Positions 5,851-5,947 of a stretch of DNA of 5,947 nt are shown piece after piece; within the stretch, counting starts at the first letter, position 1; each line of letters starts with the position of its first letter. The notes under the pieces were generated by a model, which saw only the letters and a program-made list of their open reading frames with translations, was not told the DNA's origin and made no database searches. The stretch is from Oceanospirillaceae bacterium (lineage in GTDB: Bacteria > Pseudomonadota > Gammaproteobacteria > Pseudomonadales > Balneatricaceae). Where the stretch lies: the NCBI GenBank assembly GCA_023954795.1, contig JAGSHA010000213.1, positions 1 through 5,947 of the forward strand, written 5' to 3'. The translations under genes and the position numbers were made by a program.

Positions 5851-5897
5851 CTTACTTCAAGGCTTGCACTCAAATGCAGGCCTTTGTTGTTTCTGGG
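5840..5897 (+). repeat. tRNA 3'-end/terminator repeat, copy 2
   Basis: TCTGGGCACCACTTA (5840-5854) repeats 5668-5682 exactly, 172 bp downstream. It is followed by a diverged terminator stem and then TTGTTTCTGGG (5887-5897), identical to 5721-5731. After 5897 the resemblance to copy 1 ends; 5898-5947 shows nothing I can identify. Confidence 0.75.
5859..5892 (+). terminator. Second, diverged terminator-like hairpin
   Basis: AAGGCTTGCA (5859-5868) pairs with TGCAGGCCTT (5875-5884) as a 10-bp stem with one G-U pair around a six-base loop. An imperfect T run broken by two G residues follows (5883-5892). It is the counterpart of the terminator at 5693-5722. The loop and one wobble differ, but pairing is kept. 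It could act as a back-up terminator. Confidence 0.6.
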
Positions 5898-5947
5898 CTC
5901 TGGCTTTTCATTTGATCAGATGTACTGCCACTCCTGTCTAGCACTTC

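Noticed and set aside
5699..5941. Open frame of 80 codons across the repeat region after tRNA-Phe
   Set aside because: It begins with TTG inside the terminator stem, has no ribosome binding site, and its composition follows the inverted repeats. A basic protein has been proposed from E. coli tyrT repeats, but nothing here supports translation.
5603..5947. Genomic island integrated at tRNA-Phe
   Set aside because: The tRNA end is duplicated, but the gap is about 170 bp with no integrase or cargo gene, so an island inside the window is not supported.

Overview
The window carries a conserved chromosomal block of a gammaproteobacterium with roughly balanced base composition. The gene order (his genes reading left, then asmA-mutY-yggX and a tRNA-Phe reading right) resembles the Pseudomonas / Oceanospirillales arrangement as I remember it. 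Together with the protein sequences, this suggests a marine or environmental member of that group. The species cannot be named from the sequence alone.

Left part, minus strand (1-1766): a histidine-biosynthesis operon transcribed right to left, hisB > hisH > hisF. HisF is cut by the window edge, leaving 146 N-terminal residues. hisB and hisH are only 3 bp apart. Between hisH and hisF lie 87 bp with a strong hairpin and no hisA, although hisA normally sits exactly there (hisH-hisA-hisF). HisH and HisF form the imidazole-glycerol-phosphate synthase and HisB acts on its product. HisA, which makes the synthase substrate, must be encoded elsewhere. A good sigma70 promoter with an exact TATAAT lies just upstream of hisB and leaves a leader of only about 25 nt.

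Middle part, plus strand (1943-5478): an AsmA-family envelope protein, the adenine DNA glycosylase MutY (ATGA overlap with asmA), and the Fe(II)-trafficking / oxidative-protection protein YggX 66 bp further on. MutY carries a 4Fe-4S cluster and counters 8-oxoguanine damage, while YggX protects Fe-S enzymes, so the pair fits oxidative-damage defence. The 176-bp divergent region between hisB and asmA holds the hisB promoter and a nested inverted repeat next to the asmA ribosome binding site.

Right part (5479-5947): a near-consensus stable-RNA promoter, a complete tRNA-Phe(GAA) with encoded CCA, and a Rho-independent terminator. After these comes the most unusual stretch of the window. The last part of the tRNA gene plus its terminator and following bases recur 172 bp downstream as a diverged copy, separated by a spacer rich in inverted repeats. 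The layout recalls the rtT repeats behind E. coli tyrT, but could also be the relic of a lost tandem tRNA gene or of an integration site. No protein gene is supported in this last stretch.
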